Positions 35,980 to 39,179 of a DNA stretch of 39,179 nt are shown here, piece by piece. The notes under the pieces were generated by a model. The model saw nothing but the letters and a program-made list of their open reading frames with translations, was not told the origin of the DNA and made no database searches. Both the position numbers and the translations under genes were made by a program. The stretch comes from Chitinophagales bacterium. Its GTDB lineage: Bacteria > Bacteroidota > Bacteroidia > Chitinophagales > JADIYW01. The stretch lies in NCBI GenBank assembly GCA_019694955.1, contig JAIBAX010000046.1, positions 1-39,179 of the forward strand, in the 5' to 3' direction. Positions within the stretch are counted from its first letter, which is position 1. Each line of letters begins with the position of its first letter.

Positions 35980-36735
35980 ATGCAAATGTCGGAACAAAGG
36001 ACAAGAGAAGAACATATTATAGAGAAGTTCAGAGACATGGTTTCTAAAAGATACTATTACCCTGAATTGATTAAAAGATATGAACTGCCCGAATCTATTA
36101 CAGAAGCGGTTGTAGAGGATGTGAAGACATATTTTTTAGGAACCATATACCCACCCCCGCAGAAGCGTAGGGAACTGGAAGACGCATTCAAAGAGTTGGC
36201 TACCTACATGAGACAACCCAAGAAGATTTGGGGTTTATTTGGAAATATGGCTTCCGCCGTATTTAAGTTTGGCCGCCATTTTGTACAGGCACTTAAGGCT
36301 GGGTTTGCCTCATTAGATTCATTTGTTGGTGCCAAGAAGTTTGAATCATCACTAGCAGAGATCGCAAATAAATTAGACATGCAACCGCCCATGTCTGATG
36401 ATGATTTTGAAGATTGTATGTATCAGTTGCCCCGTGAAGAAATCGAAAGATTCATCAAAGACGTATATGGTCTATTTGGCGCCATGATCAACACCAAACT
36501 TTTAGGCAAGACCATTGAAATATTAGAAAGCGTAGTTTCCACCATGAAAGCTAAGCCCGGTGTTTATCCCCAAAAAGATATTGACGGGATATTACTAGGA
36601 AAACAATTGTTGAAAGAAGGGTATGACTTGTTTTCGAAATATGACGAACATACCAGAAAATTAATGGTTGAGTTTATCTATAAGAATGAAATGTGGTTTA
36701 TTGAAGATGTTTATCAGCGTAAAGAACAAAAATAA
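35980..36735 (+). CDS. Conserved protein of unknown function
   Basis: A 251-residue protein, mostly helical, with no signal peptide or transmembrane segment that is clear. Recognisable pieces are FRDMVSKRYYYPELIKRYELPE near the start and LVEFIYKNEMWFIEDVYQRKEQK at the end. I cannot name its family. The frame opens at a TTG (35968); ATGs at 35980 and 35986 are both plausible and I choose the first. Its stop TAA overlaps the RidA start by one base (TAATG), so it is co-transcribed with ridA. Confidence 0.7.
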   Translation: MQMSEQRTREEHIIEKFRDMVSKRYYYPELIKRYELPESITEAVVEDVKTYFLGTIYPPPQKRRELEDAFKELATYMRQPKKIWGLFGNMASAVFKFGRHFVQALKAGFASLDSFVGAKKFESSLAEIANKLDMQPPMSDDDFEDCMYQLPREEIERFIKDVYGLFGAMINTKLLGKTIEILESVVSTMKAKPGVYPQKDIDGILLGKQLLKEGYDLFSKYDEHTRKLMVEFIYKNEMWFIEDVYQRKEQK

Positions 36736-37115
36736 TGGCAAAGAAAATTATACATACAGAAGATGCCCCCGATCCAATTGGTCCATATAGTCAGGCCGTT
36801 TATATAAATGGTATGCTTTTTATTTCGGGTCAAATAGCACTTGACCCATTTAGTGGGAGTTTAGTGTATGGAGATATTGAGCAAGAAACCACACAGGTAA
36901 TGAAAAATCTGGAGGCTATCTTGGATGCGGCCGAAATGGATTTTAGCAATGTCGTAAAATGTTCTATCTTCCTAAAAGATATGGATGATTTCCCTAGGGT
37001 GAATAATATATATGGTAAATATTTTACGGCAAATCCACCCGCACGAGAGACTGTGCAAGTATCCAGGCTTCCAAGAAATGTAAATGTCGAAATTTCTGCA
37101 ATTGCAGTAAGATAG
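36735..37115 (+). CDS. ridA: RidA-family enamine/imine deaminase
   Basis: A 126-residue protein of the YjgF/YER057c/UK114 family that hydrolyses reactive enamines and imines (for example 2-aminoacrylate) from PLP enzymes. Family motifs: DAPDPIGPYSQAV (positions 7-19), LFISGQIALDP (29-39), NLEAILDAAEMDFSNVVKCSIFL (54-76), and the substrate-binding Arg in NPPARETVQV. The length is normal. It is coupled to the upstream unknown gene. An array of 133-bp repeats follows. Confidence 0.95.
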   Translation: MAKKIIHTEDAPDPIGPYSQAVYINGMLFISGQIALDPFSGSLVYGDIEQETTQVMKNLEAILDAAEMDFSNVVKCSIFLKDMDDFPRVNNIYGKYFTANPPARETVQVSRLPRNVNVEISAIAVR

Positions 37116-38072
37116 GATTCAAGAGCAAAAGTTGCTGCAATAAGAAGCAAGACCTTTTAGTAAAATGGGAGCAATGGAGACGAGATAGGATATAAAATTC
37201 AGGAATAAAAGCCTCAAGACTTGTCCTCAATGCGAACCACACTGAAAGAAGCCTCTTTTGAAAAAGTCGCAATACGCAGTACTCGTTACGCACTACTATC
37301 ATAGCAATGGAGACGAGATAGGATATAAAATTCAGGAATAAAAGCCTCAATACTTGTACTCAATGCAAACCACACTGAAAGAAGCCTCTTTTGATAAAGT
37401 CGCAATACGCAGTACTCGTTACGCACTACTATCATAGTAATGGAGACGAAATAGGATATAAAATTCAGGAATAAAAGCCTCAATACTTGTCCTCAATGCG
37501 AACCACACTGAAAGAAGCCTCTTTTAATAAAGTCGCAATACGCAGTACTCGTTACGCTGTACAATTGCCACGTATGCACGAATTTTATGTAAGCATTTGA
37601 AAATGAACGATTAATATAAGAGACAGGTGCTAAAATGGTTACAATGCACTGTATGAATATCACCATGCACACAAAGCAGGCACAAAGTTTCACAAAGTAT
37701 TGCCACTAATGAAAGGATTTTTTTTGACAAAGTCGCAATACGCAGTACTCGTTACGCACTACTATCATAGCAATGGAGACGAGATAGGCTATAAAATTCA
37801 GGAATAAAAGCCTCAATGCTTGTACTCAATGCGAACCACACTGAAAGGAGCCTCTTTTGATAAAGTCGCAATACGCAGTACTCGTTACGCACTACTATCA
37901 TAGCAATGGAGACGAGATAGGCTATAAAATTCAAGAATAAAAGCCTAAATACTTGTACTCAATGCGAACCACACTGAAAGAAGCCTCTTTTGATAAAGTC
38001 GCAATACGCAGTACTCGTTACGCACTACTATCATTGATTTCTCATTTTTTTAATATAAACCTTGTTGAAAAA
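37116..38072. other. Long noncoding region between ridA and rpsL promoters
   Basis: Almost 1 kb made up of the 133-bp repeats and one insert. The insert contains three CACAAAG repeats (near 37667-37697). No gene, tRNA or terminator could be found here. Confidence 0.6.
37171..38035. repeat. Tandem array of a 133-bp repeat, interrupted
   Basis: Four full units at 37171-37303, 37304-37436, 37770-37902 and 37903-38035, and a fifth, shortened one at 37437-37556. Between them stands a 173-base unrelated stretch (37557-37729) whose flanks repeat the sequence AAAGTCGCAATACGCAGTAC. The unit starts GCAATGGAGACGAGATAGG and contains ACGCAGTACTCGT, a near palindrome. Left units read AGGATATAAA and right units AGGCTATAAA, so each group spread locally. 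133 is not a multiple of three, and no frame continues across units, so it is noncoding. No spacer-like variation exists, so it is not a CRISPR. Confidence 0.9.
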
Positions 38073-38103
38073 TTTGGTTATTGTGGATAAAGACGTATCT
38101 TTG
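38073..38103 (+). promoter_or_regulatory. Upstream promoter of rpsL-rpsG
   Basis: TTTG (38073-38076), a 19-base spacer and TATCTTTG (38096-38103). All positions of the Bacteroidota consensus match. A transcript from here would have about 150 bases of leader. Confidence 0.75.
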
Positions 38104-38112
38104 CGCCCCGAT

Positions 38113-38171
38113 TTGGCATGGAGGAATGGTTTTTCTTGCCAATAGGGACGAAGGAATTCAAACAGGGTTAA
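38113..38171 (+). promoter_or_regulatory. rpsL leader with hairpin and a 17-codon frame
   Basis: Just after the first promoter, TTGGCA (38113-38118) pairs with TGCCAA (38137-38142). A 17-codon frame (38118-38171) starts inside the stem, [10 protein letters not shown], and ends at the TAA. This could be a regulatory leader of the ribosomal operon; I have no established family to match it. Confidence 0.3.
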
Positions 38172-38203
38172 CAATTTATTTATCAAAAAAAGGTAAAATA
38201 TTA

Positions 38204-38235
38204 TTTGTTACTCCAAGTTTTTCTCCGTACTTTTG
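38204..38235 (+). promoter_or_regulatory. Downstream promoter of rpsL-rpsG
   Basis: TTTG (38204-38207), 20-base spacer, TACTTTTG (38228-38235), all consensus positions matched. It lies 25 bases before the rpsL ATG. It shows that the open frame reaching back to 38081 is an over-extension. Confidence 0.75.
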
Positions 38236-38260
38236 CAGTCCAAAATTTTTAAGAAGAGCA

Positions 38261-38668
38261 ATGCCTACTATTCAACAATTAGTTCGTAAAGGAAGAGAAG
38301 TGATTGAAGTCGCTTCAAAATCAAGAGCTTTGGATGCTTGTCCTCAGCGTCGTGGAGTTTGTACTAGGGTATATACCACTACTCCAAAGAAACCGAATTC
38401 AGCACTTCGTAAAGTTGCTAAAGTTCGTTTGACAAACAGTACTGAGGTAATCGCCTATATTCCTGGAGAAGGGCATAACCTACAAGAGCACTCTATTGTA
38501 CTAATAAGAGGTGGCAGGGTGAAAGACTTACCGGGTGTAAGATACCACATTGTTCGTGGCGCTTTAGATACAGCAGGTGTTAATAACCGCAAAAAATCTC
38601 GCTCTAAATATGGTACAAAAAGACCAAAACCAGGTCAACCTGCACCAACAACCGGAAAGAAAAAATAA
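38261..38668 (+). CDS. rpsL: 30S ribosomal protein S12
   Basis: A 135-residue small-subunit protein at the decoding centre. It starts [13 protein letters not shown], followed by [20 protein letters not shown] and [28 protein letters not shown]. The two lysines in [11 protein letters not shown] and GRVKDLP, where streptomycin-resistance changes occur in other bacteria, are wild type. The C-terminus is a basic tail (about 112-135) of normal length for the phylum. The ATG at 38261 is chosen over an in-frame extension of 60 codons because a complete promoter lies within that extension. rpsG follows, 32 bases later. Confidence 0.98.
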   Translation: MPTIQQLVRKGREVIEVASKSRALDACPQRRGVCTRVYTTTPKKPNSALRKVAKVRLTNSTEVIAYIPGEGHNLQEHSIVLIRGGRVKDLPGVRYHIVRGALDTAGVNNRKKSRSKYGTKRPKPGQPAPTTGKKK

Positions 38669-38700
38669 GATTATATAATAAATAGGTATAAAGAAAGATA

Positions 38701-39168
38701 ATGAGAAAGACCAAAGCTAAAAAAAGATATCTCGCACCAGACCCAACGTATAATGATCCGATGGTTACTAGGTTCGTGAATAATCTTATGTACGATGGTA
38801 AGAAAAGCACTTCATACCAAATCTTCTATGAGGCAATGGAGAAAATCAAAGAAATTACCAAAGAAGAAGGTTATGATATCTGGAAAAAAGCAATGGATAA
38901 CGTTATGCCGGCAGTAGAAGTAAGAAGCCGCCGTATCGGTGGTGCTACCTTCCAAATCCCTACTCCAATCCGTGAAGACAGAAAGATTGCCATGATGATG
39001 AAATGGATCATCCTTTATGCAAGAAAAAGAAACGGCAAATCAATGGGAGAAAAATTAGCAGCAGAATTAATAGCTGCTTCTAAAGGGGAGGGTTCTTCCG
39101 TGAAAAAGAAAGAGGATACCCATAAAATGGCAGAAGCCAATAAAGCATTCTCACATTTTAAAGTTTAA
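38701..39168 (+). CDS. rpsG: 30S ribosomal protein S7
   Basis: A 155-residue primary 16S rRNA-binding protein of the head of the small subunit. Typical stretches: [62 protein letters not shown] and [18 protein letters not shown]. Complete, ending 11 bases before the window edge. rpsL-rpsG, normally followed by fusA, is the str operon; the next gene lies outside the window. Confidence 0.98.
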   Translation: MRKTKAKKRYLAPDPTYNDPMVTRFVNNLMYDGKKSTSYQIFYEAMEKIKEITKEEGYDIWKKAMDNVMPAVEVRSRRIGGATFQIPTPIREDRKIAMMMKWIILYARKRNGKSMGEKLAAELIAASKGEGSSVKKKEDTHKMAEANKAFSHFKV

Positions 39169-39179
39169 TAAAATATAAT

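Noticed and set aside
37024-37934. Repeated minus-strand frames of about 60-108 codons with FISYLVSIAMIVVRNEYCVLRL-type peptides
   Set aside because: They come from the 133-bp repeat; since 133 is not a multiple of three each unit is in a new frame and none has a start with any support.
37171-38035. CRISPR array
   Set aside because: The repeat is 133 bases, directly tandem, with no unique spacers of constant size and no cas genes in the window.
38081-38260. 60-codon N-terminal extension of rpsL
   Set aside because: S12 begins MPTIQQLV, and a complete promoter (38204-38235) lies in the extension.

Overview
The window is a chromosomal segment from a member of the Bacteroidota, most likely of the Chitinophagia/Saprospiria/Sphingobacteriia type. 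The evidence is: promoters of the form TTTG-N19/20-TAnnTTTG instead of the E. coli -35/-10; few Shine-Dalgarno sequences; a MurF-alanine racemase fusion; type IX secretion parts (PorZ, a PorE-like protein, a C-terminal sorting domain); a DUF4286 protein; an LspA with the insertion usual in this phylum; and an rbfA-permease gene pair. Base composition is AT-rich. I cannot name the species.

Left part (1-10.5 kb): a partial sugar nucleotidyltransferase (-) diverges from glyA (+). An operon of an SRPBCC protein and the murF-alr fusion follows on the minus strand, then tRNA-Leu(CAG). rbfA and an FtsX/LolC-type permease overlap on the plus strand and converge on recO, which is followed downstream on the same strand region by porZ. 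The gaps after glyA and after the permease, and the space before rbfA, hold related small hairpins.

Middle (10.6-20.5 kb): ileS, a DksA-like protein and lspA form a tight plus-strand operon. A T9SS-exported fibre-like protein follows, ending at a strong terminator. The 741-base gap after it holds two minus-strand terminators, a promoter-like box and many hairpins, so it may encode one or two small RNAs. A fatty acid hydroxylase and truA lie on the minus strand.

Right-centre (20.6-34.9 kb): a long plus-strand run of an ArsR regulator, an AhpD-like protein, polA, a PorE-like TPR/PD40/SPOR envelope protein, two coiled-coil proteins, rnhB, a DUF4286 protein, an Old-Yellow-Enzyme-type reductase and a TlpA-like thioredoxin. 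After the thioredoxin gene comes an AT-rich block with an unknown helical protein and three lipoprotein genes, the last truncated. This block is bounded on its right by an 82-bp degenerate copy of the 3' end of the thioredoxin gene, so it looks like an inserted or duplicated island.

Right end (35-39.2 kb): an NlpC/P60 hydrolase (-), an unknown protein and RidA (+), then a noncoding array of a 133-bp tandem repeat, tandem promoters and the ribosomal protein genes rpsL and rpsG.

Most genes are housekeeping. The points most worth a second look are the swapped GxHH signature in isoleucyl-tRNA synthetase, the island between thioredoxin 3'-end repeats, the 133-bp repeat array before rpsL, the possible small RNAs at 17.7-18.2 kb, and the near-leaderless starts of porZ and truA.
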